From a bacterium (lineage in GTDB: Bacteria > Vulcanimicrobiota > Vulcanimicrobiia > Vulcanimicrobiales > Vulcanimicrobiaceae): a stretch of DNA of 64,000 nt. Positions 43,097 to 50,162 of the stretch are shown piece by piece; the first letter of the stretch is position 1, and every line of letters begins with the position of its first letter. The stretch spans positions 17,370 to 81,369 of the forward strand of contig JAGWSR010000048.1 of NCBI GenBank assembly GCA_028869385.1, written 5' to 3'. A program made the position numbers and the translations under genes. The notes below the pieces were generated by a model. It did no database searches and was not told where the DNA came from. It saw only the letters and a program-made list of their open reading frames with translations.

Positions 43097-45114
43097 AGAC
43101 TCGAGCCATCACCGCCACCGTAGCAAGTCCGGCTCTTCACGATGCCAAAAGAAATCTGGAGACATTCGTTACTGCGGCAAAGGCACAGCAACCATATGCT
43201 GGCGTCGTTTGGGATACGGCCGCCTGGGACATCAGCGCGGCTGACGCGCGAGCGCGAGCGCACCTGCGCAATAAACAATCACTCCTGTTTACGGAACACG
43301 CTGAGACGAGGGTGCCGATTCATCGGCGCACGTTATTCATCGCTCCCTTCGCCGATCTCGCAAAAGCATGCATCGTGACGCGGCGCGTGAATCGTGGTAT
43401 CGAGAGCGGTCCACAACGCGTCTTCATGCGCGCTGCCCGCTACCTCTACGCGGCATGTCCTCTACCCGTTCGCCGTGACCCCACGCTGTTGACCCGTGAA
43501 TACTTCGTACGCGCTGAAACCGCTGCTTTTCAGCGGGAGAAAGCATCCTCGGCATATCGGGTCGGGCGATTTCTCGAAGACTTCGCGCGTCTCGTGGATC
43601 GGCACGGCCTCGCGCGGATCAGCATCGATTACCGTAGCGCAATTCCACGACCGCAAAGCGTTTTGGACAGGACCTCTTCCGCGTTTGAAGAGCGCATAAA
43701 AGAACTGCCGTCGAGTGAAGTGCTTGACGCTTTGTCGACGATCGCGAATAACCCGGAACTGGAGAGTAGCCCCTTCGATCTGATCCGCATTCGCATTGCC
43801 GAATTACTCTTTGTTTGCGGCTTTCGAATTGGCGAGGTACTGACGCTTCCCGCAAATACACTGGTTCGTGAACTGGTGTCAAACGAAGCGCGTGAGATCC
43901 GCCACGATTCGATTTCTGGAGCGCCCGTAGAGCGCATTGGATTGCGGTACTGGCCCGAAAAAGGCGGTGAGCCGATTGTGAAATGGGTGCCAACCGTCGC
44001 TAATGACCTTGTCCTAAGGGCGATTCACGACATCGACCGAGTTTGCTGCGAACCCAGGAAGAACGCCCAATGGCTAGAGGCGCATCCGGGGGAGGTGAAT
44101 ATCGCTCTTGACTCAGAGCGCCTTTTCTCAATGAGCGAACTTGCCCAGCTGCTCGGATTAGCGAATTCCGGCAGCGCTATGCAATGGGTGAAATCCAAGA
44201 AGCTATCGCTAGCCCTGACGGCAGTCCGCAGTCGGGCGTTGCGCATCAGCGGGCATCATATCGTGCGAGCTTTGGCATCGGATCGGTACGATACGCCGGT
44301 GTTGGTTCGGGACAATGGTACTGTGCAAACTTTAGGCTCTTCTCTTTTCGTGGTATTTCGGAACGAAGCGCACACACGACGAGCGAGTTTGAAATTTAGC
44401 TCTGTTCCGATCACGTGGGGACAAATCAGCGCGTTCCTTTGCGGAAGGCCCGGCGTCCCCTCAATATTTGCGCGTTTTAATTGCAGTAATCAGGATGGTA
44501 AGCCTTTTAGGATCAAGACGCATGATTTCCGCAAGATTGTTAACACCGTCGCTCAACGGGGCGGCCTTTCGCAAATCGAGATCGCGCGCTGGATGGGCCG
44601 GCGACGCGTTGCCGACAACAGCGCCTATGACTATCGTACGGCTGCAGAGATGGCTGGCGAGATGCGCAAACTGCTTCTGAGGAACGAAGTTTACGGGGTC
44701 ATCGCCGATCAGGTGAAAACGCTGCCGGAGAGTGAGCGGAAAGTTTTTCTCGAATCACGGCTCGCGATGGTCCACACGACGCCGCACGGCCAGTGCGCTT
44801 CAAATATTGCAGAGAATCCATGCGCGACTGCTGTATCGTGCCTTGGAGGGTGCCGGCACTACATGCGCCGCAAGGGTGATGAGGTGAGTCGACGGCGTTT
44901 GCTAGCTATAGAGCAGGACACACTTGTGGCTTTGCAACGAGCGCGTGAAGCGCGCAACGAAGGGAAATACAACGCCGATAATTGGGTCCGCGCGCAGGAA
45001 ACTGTGTTGCGAACCGTGCGAGCAGCGCTTGCGATCGACGACGACGCAACCGTTCAGCTAGGTGCTCTCCGACCCGTAAATCCAGACGGGTCTGCTCTTG
45101 GAGAGCCTCTGTGA
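43093..45114 (+). CDS. Tyrosine recombinase 3 (TnpB-like, large)
   Basis: 673 residues, the size of Tn554 TnpB. Catalytic motifs: CGFRIGEVL (Arg about 245), EKGG lysine, THDFRKIVN (His about 476, Arg about 479) and the tyrosine near 513 in ADNSAYDY. About 150 residues are inserted between the first and second boxes. This region contains FSMSELAQLLGLANS, which looks like a helix-turn-helix. A Cys cluster (CASNIAENPC ... CLGGC, about 569-588) follows, then a coiled tail. Overlaps both neighbours by 4 bases. Confidence 0.9.
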   Translation: MKTRAITATVASPALHDAKRNLETFVTAAKAQQPYAGVVWDTAAWDISAADARARAHLRNKQSLLFTEHAETRVPIHRRTLFIAPFADLAKACIVTRRVNRGIESGPQRVFMRAARYLYAACPLPVRRDPTLLTREYFVRAETAAFQREKASSAYRVGRFLEDFARLVDRHGLARISIDYRSAIPRPQSVLDRTSSAFEERIKELPSSEVLDALSTIANNPELESSPFDLIRIRIAELLFVCGFRIGEVLTLPANTLVRELVSNEAREIRHDSISGAPVERIGLRYWPEKGGEPIVKWVPTVANDLVLRAIHDIDRVCCEPRKNAQWLEAHPGEVNIALDSERLFSMSELAQLLGLANSGSAMQWVKSKKLSLALTAVRSRALRISGHHIVRALASDRYDTPVLVRDNGTVQTLGSSLFVVFRNEAHTRRASLKFSSVPITWGQISAFLCGRPGVPSIFARFNCSNQDGKPFRIKTHDFRKIVNTVAQRGGLSQIEIARWMGRRRVADNSAYDYRTAAEMAGEMRKLLLRNEVYGVIADQVKTLPESERKVFLESRLAMVHTTPHGQCASNIAENPCATAVSCLGGCRHYMRRKGDEVSRRRLLAIEQDTLVALQRAREARNEGKYNADNWVRAQETVLRTVRAALAIDDDATVQLGALRPVNPDGSALGEPL

Positions 45115-45554
45115 AGAAGAAGCGCTCCGTAGCAAAAGGCCGGATGACGCAGGCCCACATCAGCGCCGTCGTGGCGGAGATCGAAGCCTATGACCGCGGC
45201 GAACGGGAAGGCGCGTTGAGTTGGTCGCATCTCGAAAAATTTTCCGGCTTCAGTCACGTCGCGCTTTGGCAAAAAGAACCGATCAAGAATGCGTTCCAAC
45301 GCGTGAAACAGCGCGCGCGCCGCGACGCGACTCCGGCCATCAAACCTCATCGCACCGTCGATAAACGCATATCAAGCATGCAAGAGGCTATCGACGAACT
45401 ACGTGAACTCATTCGCGCTTACGATGAGCAATGGGCGCTTTACGAGCACAACCTGCATCGCTTAGGTCTGGACCCAGAGGAACTTCGTCGACCGCTCGAT
45501 CGCCTAAGCCGGCGCGAAGTACGAGGCCCAGGTCGCAGCGACTCCACATGGTGA
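45111..45554 (+). CDS. TnpC-like accessory protein (DUF6262 type)
   Basis: 147 residues from the GTG at 45111, overlapping the recombinase 3 stop, with GGAGAG upstream. The first half has a helix-turn-helix-like segment (SWSHLEKFSGFSHVALWQ). The second half is a coiled coil (ISSMQEAIDELRELIRAYDE) ending in NLHRLGLDPEEL. Tn554 TnpC and relatives share this plan. It likely helps orient or stimulate the recombinases. Family call is by architecture, not by a search. Confidence 0.7.
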   Translation: MKKKRSVAKGRMTQAHISAVVAEIEAYDRGEREGALSWSHLEKFSGFSHVALWQKEPIKNAFQRVKQRARRDATPAIKPHRTVDKRISSMQEAIDELRELIRAYDEQWALYEHNLHRLGLDPEELRRPLDRLSRREVRGPGRSDSTW

Positions 45555-45696
45555 CACCGTGAACCGCACGGTCTTCGCGCTCGCGACAGTTTGGCTTGCG
45601 GTTACAATCGGTTTGCAGCGCGGTTCTGCCAGCGGCTGCAGGTCCTAGTTATCGCTTTAATTTCTTCTTTTTCCTAGAATCGTCGAGCTTTTCTTT

Positions 45697-45951
45697 ATGC
45701 CGGGAAAATTCAAAGCAGTCGGTGTAAAGATGCCGGCAGCTTCTCGTACGAACGCCGTACGCGCTTCTCTTTCGGGCACACCGCTCGTTTCGAAGCCTTA
45801 CAAAATTCGAACGGCGGTATGCGAAAGCGGCGAGCGAATGCCTTTGCTAGTGGAAGCTACTATCGGTCTTCCGATGGTTACTGCGAATCAATACGTGTTG
45901 CGCGCCAGGCACCCGTCATGCGACGTAGCGGCCATCGGGACGCGTGGATAG
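45697..45951 (+). pseudogene. Remnant of a second recombinase 1 gene (N-terminal fragment)
   Basis: 84 codons. Residues about 33-68 (YKIRTAVCESGERMPLLVEA then GLPMVTANQY) align with residues 14-50 of recombinase 1 (YQVRVCRMTDGERLPLVVNR then GLPVPLANQW). The likeness stops after about 50 residues and the frame ends, so the rest was lost. It shows that another trio of the same kind once stood here, or that a partial duplication took place. The 142 bases before it (45555-45696) hold nothing I recognise. Confidence 0.65.
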
Positions 45952-46024
45952 TCAAGACTCTCGACGCCACGTTCAAGTTGGCAGGACGATAGTGAGAGTT
46001 GTTCGTCTCGGCGAAGAGGCAAAG

Positions 46025-46396
46025 ATGTCTTTGTATAGGCGGGTGTTCACAGTATTTCTGGCGTCGCCCGGAGACTTGGCCAAAGAACGGCACGCTGCGA
46101 AGCAGATAGTCGACGAACTGTCGCCTATCGTGAGCGAGGTGGGCGTCGCGCTTGAGCTACTTGAATGGGAAGACACGCTGCCCGGTGCTGCGCGACCACA
46201 GGAGGTGATCAATAGGGATCTCGACCAGGCAGATCTGCCGGAGCGACGCCTTATAACCCTCCGCAGAATTGCGGCTCATATTGCCAGCTTGGCGGACGAA
46301 ATCGGCGTCGAAGCGCTTCATCAGCTTGATGAGCGTGCGCGACTCTACCTCTCGCAGGCGACCGACGAGTTCCAGCGGACGCGGCTCAGAAGTTAA
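46025..46396 (+). CDS. Truncated DUF4062 (TIR-like) protein
   Basis: 123 residues from the ATG at 46025 with GAGG upstream. Residues 1-70 match the start of DUF4062: YRRVFTVFLASPGDLAKERH, then LELLEWEDTLPGAARPQE and INRDLDQADL. DUF4062 is a TIR-like module found at the N-terminus of signalling and anti-phage STAND-type proteins. After that, where FVLVLW-like sequence would be expected, a different helical sequence (LPERRLITLRRIAAHIASLA) runs to a stop just before the unit 1 right end. It is probably a deletion remnant of a larger cargo gene. Confidence 0.55.
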   Translation: MSLYRRVFTVFLASPGDLAKERHAAKQIVDELSPIVSEVGVALELLEWEDTLPGAARPQEVINRDLDQADLPERRLITLRRIAAHIASLADEIGVEALHQLDERARLYLSQATDEFQRTRLRS

Positions 46397-46413
46397 CGGT
46401 TTTCATTGCATAT
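46393..46413 (+). repeat. Right-end repeat of unit 1 (21 bp)
   Basis: Begins TTAACGGTTTTCATTGCAT and is identical over 21 bases to 51936-51956. Its first 11 bases are also inverted at 46427-46437 in the adjoining left end of unit 2, which makes an 11-bp dyad with a 23-bp spacer across the unit 1/unit 2 junction. This is the expected form of a joined recombinase site. Confidence 0.7.
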
Positions 46414-46532
46414 TCTAGGGGGATGTAAAACCGTTAAGTTAAGTAGCGAAGGCAGTCGTCGAGAAAACTGCGCTCGGTATTAGAAAATAACCAAGGGATC
46501 GAGGCTAAGGCCCCCGGTCCCTTTTTTCTTAA
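46413..46532 (+). other. Left-end module of unit 2
   Basis: TTCTA, 16 bp, TTAAGTTAAG (46434-46443), then to CTTAA (46528-46532): the same plan and nearly the same length as the unit 1 left end. The remaining stretch to the regulator gene (46533-46763) contains only the TGTATYTAAAT sites listed separately and no gene I can support. Confidence 0.55.
46494..46527 (+). terminator. Rho-independent terminator in the unit 2 left end
   Basis: GGGATCGAGG and CCCCGGTCCC form a stem with one G-U pair and one mismatch, followed by six Ts. It corresponds in position and in its CCGGTCCCTTTT edge to the terminator at 40281. It would stop transcripts coming from unit 1. Confidence 0.7.
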
Positions 46533-46544
46533 CACACGAGGCAG

Positions 46545-46592
46545 TATTAAATACGGCTTCTGTATTTAAATCGGGGTAAACTGTATCTAAAT
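46545..46592. repeat. TGTATYTAAAT repeat sites
   Basis: TGTATTTAAAT (46561-46571) and TGTATCTAAAT (46582-46592) are direct repeats spaced 21 bp apart. An inverted half-site (TTAAATAC, 46547-46554) forms an 8-bp dyad with the first. A further TGTATTTAAA lies near the other end of unit 2 (51650-51659). They may be binding sites for a regulator or arm-type recombinase sites. Confidence 0.4.
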
Positions 46593-46763
46593 TCGCATGC
46601 GTTTTGGTTACCCGAGCCTTATCTCATGCGCAACACGCGTTGCGGATCCGAGGCTGAACGTACGCTTTGCCTTGGACATCGCCGGTCCGAGATAGCCACG
46701 GCCTCTCTAAGACCGCTCCTACTCGATTTAGTCTGTCCGTGTGAACGATGAGTGCGGTGGCTA

Positions 46764-47138
46764 CTACCGAGCGTCAATGCGTGTGCATGCGGCGACGTGC
46801 TCGGCATTTGCGCTCACAAGCGCGCGGACGAGTTCGATGATCTTGCGGATCTTCGGGTTATTTACGGAATAGTACGTCCACTTGCCCTGATTTTCGGAGC
46901 CGACGAGACCGCACCAGCGCAAGCATGCGATGTGATTTGACACGTTGCTTTGCGGAATACGGAGGTGCTGTGTGAGATCCGTGACGGTCAGCGGCCCTTC
47001 CATAAGCAGTTCGACAATGCGCAAGCGCGTTGGATCGCCGAGTGCCCGAAAGTATTTGGCCGCCAGGTCGGTCGAGACGTCGAGCGCCTCGTGCTCCTTG
47101 ATTTTAGGGAGCGCCATACGCATGCTGCAATCGCTCAT
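46764..47138 (-). CDS. ArsR/SmtB-family metal sensor, probably the mercury-responsive repressor
   Basis: 124 residues with a winged-helix DNA-binding core (LTVTDLTQHLRIPQSNVSNHI, about 50-70). Cysteines at 72 and 76 in ACLRWCGLV and at 118 near the C-terminus match the layout of CmtR and of the ArsR-type MerR of actinomycetes, where such cysteines hold Cd/Pb or Hg. Starts at 47123 or 47117 are possible, because the first ATG overlaps the operator. It is divergent from the mer operon and should repress it until metal binds. It is not the classical MerR activator. Confidence 0.85.
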   Translation of the reverse strand: MSDCSMRMALPKIKEHEALDVSTDLAAKYFRALGDPTRLRIVELLMEGPLTVTDLTQHLRIPQSNVSNHIACLRWCGLVGSENQGKWTYYSVNNPKIRKIIELVRALVSANAEHVAACTRIDAR

Positions 47139-47167
47139 ATTGACGAAACATGATATGACGATATACT
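47136..47167 (+). promoter_or_regulatory. Mercury operon promoter with overlapping operator
   Basis: TTGACG (47140-47145), 16 bp, TATACT (47162-47167). A dyad CATAT-N12-ATATG (47136-47157) and tandem ATTGACGA/TATGACGA copies cover the -35 box and spacer, so a bound ArsR-type repressor would block RNA polymerase. Spacing is near normal, unlike the 19-20 bp spacer used with MerR activators, consistent with repression. Confidence 0.6.
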
Positions 47168-47178
47168 ATGGAGCGGAC

Positions 47179-47709
47179 ATGGGTCAAGTTCTTCAAGGCA
47201 TCGCCCTCACATTTGCCGGTCCCAAGAGGTGGCGCACCTACGGGGTCGCGCTGGGTCTCGGAACCATCATTACGGCCTTCTATCTCGTCATGTTGCCCTC
47301 GTCGGCGGTTGGCGGTTTCTCGCTGATCGCGCTGCACTATCTCACCCCCGGGCTTGCACTGGCCGCGGCTGCTCTCGGCTATGGTTTCGCCCTGGCCCTT
47401 GCAATAAACGCCGGCGCGGTCGCGCAGCGCAACCGGACGGCGGGAGTCGTCGGAGTCGGCGGCTTGCTCGCCGCCGTTCTGCCAGGCAGCTTGTGCTGCA
47501 CCTCGATCATCCCATCCCTTTTAGCGGCATTCGGCGCTTCGGTGCCGACGATTCTCGGAACGACCGGGAAGATCGCCTCAATCTTCGCGGTGTACGAGGG
47601 TGGGTTCATCGCTGCGTCGATCGCTGGCGTTGCCCTTTCGATTGTTCTCGCGGCTCGCAGCCGTGCCGCGACCTGCTCCCTTCCAACTCACCAAAGAGGT
47701 TCACAATGA
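47179..47709 (+). CDS. MerT-like membrane protein with intramembrane Cys-Cys
   Basis: 176 residues from the ATG at 47179, with GGAG six bases upstream. About four hydrophobic helices. The third carries Cys106-Cys107 in LPGSLCCTSIIPSLLAAFGA, the vicinal pair with nearby Pro and Gly seen in the mercury carriers MerT/MerF. The pair would accept Hg(II) from the periplasm and hand it inward. The protein is longer than MerT (about 116 residues) and not an obvious orthologue. First gene of the mer operon. Confidence 0.65.
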   Translation: MGQVLQGIALTFAGPKRWRTYGVALGLGTIITAFYLVMLPSSAVGGFSLIALHYLTPGLALAAAALGYGFALALAINAGAVAQRNRTAGVVGVGGLLAAVLPGSLCCTSIIPSLLAAFGASVPTILGTTGKIASIFAVYEGGFIAASIAGVALSIVLAARSRAATCSLPTHQRGSQ

Positions 47710-48233
47710 AGGCCCTTCGATCGATCGCGTTCACGACAACGCTGCTTTTCTTGGCCGCGTTCGCAGGTGTGCTCGCGGCTGAGCCGCCCGGCGAGGGGCA
47801 GCCCGCGCCCGCATTCACGTATAATCTGCTCGACGGCAGCCGGCTCTCACCGGGCACGTTGCACGGGCATCCGTATGTACTGTGGATGGTCGCAACATGG
47901 TGCCCATCCTGTCAAACGGGAAGCAACGTCGTCGCATCGCACATTACGTTCTTGCGCGCGCACGGTGTGCGTATCGTTGAAATGCAGCTCGCCAACGATT
48001 TGGGCCAGCCTGGTCCGGGGCTCGCATCGTTTCACAAAGCTGTCGGGAAAAGTGCAAGCTCGCCCAATTGGTACTGGGGCGAACTCACCGAGGCGCAAAC
48101 GGCCGCGCTCGACCCCAAGGGCGACATGGATTTGTACTATCTCGTCGACGCCCACGGAAAGATCGTCGCCGTCAGCGGGAATCCTGCGGCCACCTGGGAT
48201 GCGATTGCGCATTTTGCGACCACGGCGCCATGA
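47706..48233 (+). CDS. Periplasmic TlpA-like thioredoxin, possible MerP replacement
   Basis: 175 residues. The signal peptide (about 1-25) is followed by a thioredoxin fold with active site WCPSC (65-69) and the late PDGK-like VDAHGKIVAV. The ATG overlaps the MerT-like stop (ATGA). A periplasmic dithiol protein between two mercury membrane carriers could capture Hg(II) or keep the carriers' cysteines reduced. No MerP with a GMTCxxC motif is present in this operon. The role in mercury handling is inferred from position. Confidence 0.8.
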   Translation: MKALRSIAFTTTLLFLAAFAGVLAAEPPGEGQPAPAFTYNLLDGSRLSPGTLHGHPYVLWMVATWCPSCQTGSNVVASHITFLRAHGVRIVEMQLANDLGQPGPGLASFHKAVGKSASSPNWYWGELTEAQTAALDPKGDMDLYYLVDAHGKIVAVSGNPAATWDAIAHFATTAP

Positions 48234-48460
48234 CGATCGATTCGAAATCGAGGTTTCTCGCGGTGCGTAAAGATCTGATGCTCCCGGTTGCGGGCGTTCT
48301 GCTCGTCGCGTTGTGCTGTGCGGGCCCGTTTCTGGTCGCAGGCCTCGGTTCGGCGCTTGTACTTGCGGCTCTGCGCGCTCATCTTGCGCTGATCATTGCA
48401 CCGGTGGCCTTCGCAGCGATCGTCGCTGCTATCGTGGTTGTAAGAGCGAGACGTTCATGA
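48230..48460 (+). CDS. MerF-like small mercury transporter
   Basis: 76 residues with two hydrophobic helices. Cys29-Cys30 lie in LLVALCCAGPFLVAGLGSAL, the MerF/MerT signature of a Cys pair followed by Pro and Gly inside the first helix. Size and topology match MerF (81 residues), though only one Cys pair is present. Overlaps both neighbours by 4 bases. Confidence 0.75.
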   Translation: MTIDSKSRFLAVRKDLMLPVAGVLLVALCCAGPFLVAGLGSALVLAALRAHLALIIAPVAFAAIVAAIVVVRARRS

Positions 48461-49896
48461 GCGATTGTTGTGCAACGTCCACCGTCGCGACCTCGGACGC
48501 GTCGCCTGACATTGCGATCATCGGCGCCGGTTCGGCGGGCTTTGCCGCGGCGATCCGTGCGGCGGAGCTCGGGGCACGCGCCGTGCTGATCGGGCATGGA
48601 GCGATCGGCGGAACGTGCGTGAACATCGGCTGCGTTCCCTCGAAAACGTTGATCCGCGCTGTTGAGACGCTCCATAACGCGCGCGCTGCGTCGCGTTTTG
48701 CGGGCATTCACGCTCGAGCCGAGTTCGTCGATTGGCGAGCGATGGTCGCACAAAAGGATGAACTCGTCGGCGCGCTGCGGCACGCCAAGTATATCGATCT
48801 CCTGCCCGAATACGAGAACGTCACGTACCTCGAGGGCCAAGCGCGGCTGGTGTCCGAAGGCATTGCCGTCAACGGCACGGTGCTCAGGCCGGGGAAGACC
48901 ATCATCACCACCGGAGCGTCTGCGGCGATTCCTTCGATCCCCGGGCTCGACGCAATTCCTTGGCTAACGAGCACGACGGCGCTCGAACTAAGCGAACTCC
49001 CCACATCGTTGCTGGTGATCGGCGGCGGTGTCATCGGCTGCGAGCTCGCGCAGATGTTCGCACGCGCCGGCGTGAAAGTCACGATCCTTTGCCGCTCGCG
49101 TATCCTTCCGCAAGTGGAACCCGAAATCAGCGCGGCTTTGGAGAGCTATCTGCGCAACGAAGGAATCGACGTACGTTGCGGTGTTGGGTACCGCGCGATC
49201 CGAATCGCCGGCGGCCATGTCGCACTCGATCTTGATGCGCCCGACGGAACAACGCAGGTCGTAACGGCAGAGCGGGTTCTCGTCGCCACTGGCCGGCGGC
49301 CAAACACGGCTGGCCTCGATCTCGATCACGCCGGCGTCGCGCTGACGCCGGTCGGCGGAATCAAGGTCGACGACCGCCTGCGCACGACGCGCGCCGGCAC
49401 GTATGCCGCAGGCGACGTCACCGGGCGCGACATGTTCGTCTACATGGCCGCATATGGGGCGAAGATCGCCGCGGAGAACGCGCTGAACGGCGATGGCCGC
49501 CGCTATGACGCGGCGTCGATGCCGGAAGTCGTCTTTACCGATCCGCAAGTCGCAACGGTCGGCCTCACGGAAGCGCAGGCGCGCGAGCGCCGGCTGGATT
49601 CGCAGACGGTGATCCTGCCGCTCGATCAAGTACCACGCGCGATCGCGGCGCGCGATACACGCGGTCTCATCAAACTTGTAGCGGAACGCGAAAGCGGCCG
49701 TCTTCTTGGCGCGCACATGCTCGCGCCTGAAGCGGGAGACAGCATTCAAACAGCGGTCCTCGCCATCAAACATGGATTGACGGTCAATAATCTTGTCGAG
49801 ACGATCTTTCCGTATCTCACAACTGTTGAAGGGCTGAAACTGGCTGCGCTTGGCTTTAGCAAGGACGTTGCAAAGTTGTCCTGCTGCGCAGGTTGA
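48457..49896 (+). CDS. merA: Mercuric reductase
   Basis: Cytoplasmic flavoenzyme reducing Hg(II) to Hg(0) with NADPH, 479 residues. FAD motif IAIIGAGSAGFAAAIRAAEL, redox pair Cys54/Cys59 in GGTCVNIGCVPSK, NADPH motif VIGGGVIGCELAQMF and AGDVTGRDMFVY. The C-terminal Cys476-Cys477 (KLSCCAG), which delivers Hg to the active site, is diagnostic. The N-terminal MerP-like HMA domain is missing, but the protein begins MSDCCATS, a short Cys pair that might partly substitute. Last gene of the overlapping mer operon. Confidence 0.95.
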   Translation: MSDCCATSTVATSDASPDIAIIGAGSAGFAAAIRAAELGARAVLIGHGAIGGTCVNIGCVPSKTLIRAVETLHNARAASRFAGIHARAEFVDWRAMVAQKDELVGALRHAKYIDLLPEYENVTYLEGQARLVSEGIAVNGTVLRPGKTIITTGASAAIPSIPGLDAIPWLTSTTALELSELPTSLLVIGGGVIGCELAQMFARAGVKVTILCRSRILPQVEPEISAALESYLRNEGIDVRCGVGYRAIRIAGGHVALDLDAPDGTTQVVTAERVLVATGRRPNTAGLDLDHAGVALTPVGGIKVDDRLRTTRAGTYAAGDVTGRDMFVYMAAYGAKIAAENALNGDGRRYDAASMPEVVFTDPQVATVGLTEAQARERRLDSQTVILPLDQVPRAIAARDTRGLIKLVAERESGRLLGAHMLAPEAGDSIQTAVLAIKHGLTVNNLVETIFPYLTTVEGLKLAALGFSKDVAKLSCCAG

Positions 49897-50075
49897 CGTA
49901 AGATCACAAGCGATCCGCACGATCTCCATGCGCAGCGTTTATTCGACCGTTCAATAGCAACGTTGCACTTGCGCCCGATACCGCAAAGTATGAGAATTCG
50001 CGCCAGACCGAGAGAGAAGCGCAGAATGCGCTCATGTTTCAAGATGGCCTCAGGATAACCGTGCGGCCCTTGGAC

Positions 50076-50102
50076 TGTCTGCCAAGTGCTCGTTGGCAGA
50101 CA
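50076..50102 (+). terminator. Hairpin between merA and the second oxidoreductase
   Basis: TGTCTGCCAA and TTGGCAGACA pair perfectly over 10 bp around a 7-base loop. Only four Ts follow after CACC, so it may be a weak terminator or a protein or RNA regulatory site. The rest of 49897-50162 shows no gene. Confidence 0.45.
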
Positions 50103-50162
50103 CACCTTTTGCGCCGATTGTAAAGTGCGGGCAGAGATTAGTAACGAGAGTTGAGGTGACCA

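Larger units (their letters stand above)
40199..46412 (+). mobile_element. Unit 1: autonomous recombinase-bearing element
   Basis: Runs from the ssb junction to the internal junction. The left end has TTCTA (40193-40197), 16 bp, TTAAGTTAAG (40214-40223). The right end is the repeat starting TTAACGGTTTTCATTGCAT at 46393. Read inward, both ends show GCAAT, 7-8 bp, TTAA, an imperfect terminal inverted repeat. Genes: recombinases 1-3, the TnpC-like gene, two decayed genes. Confidence 0.65.
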
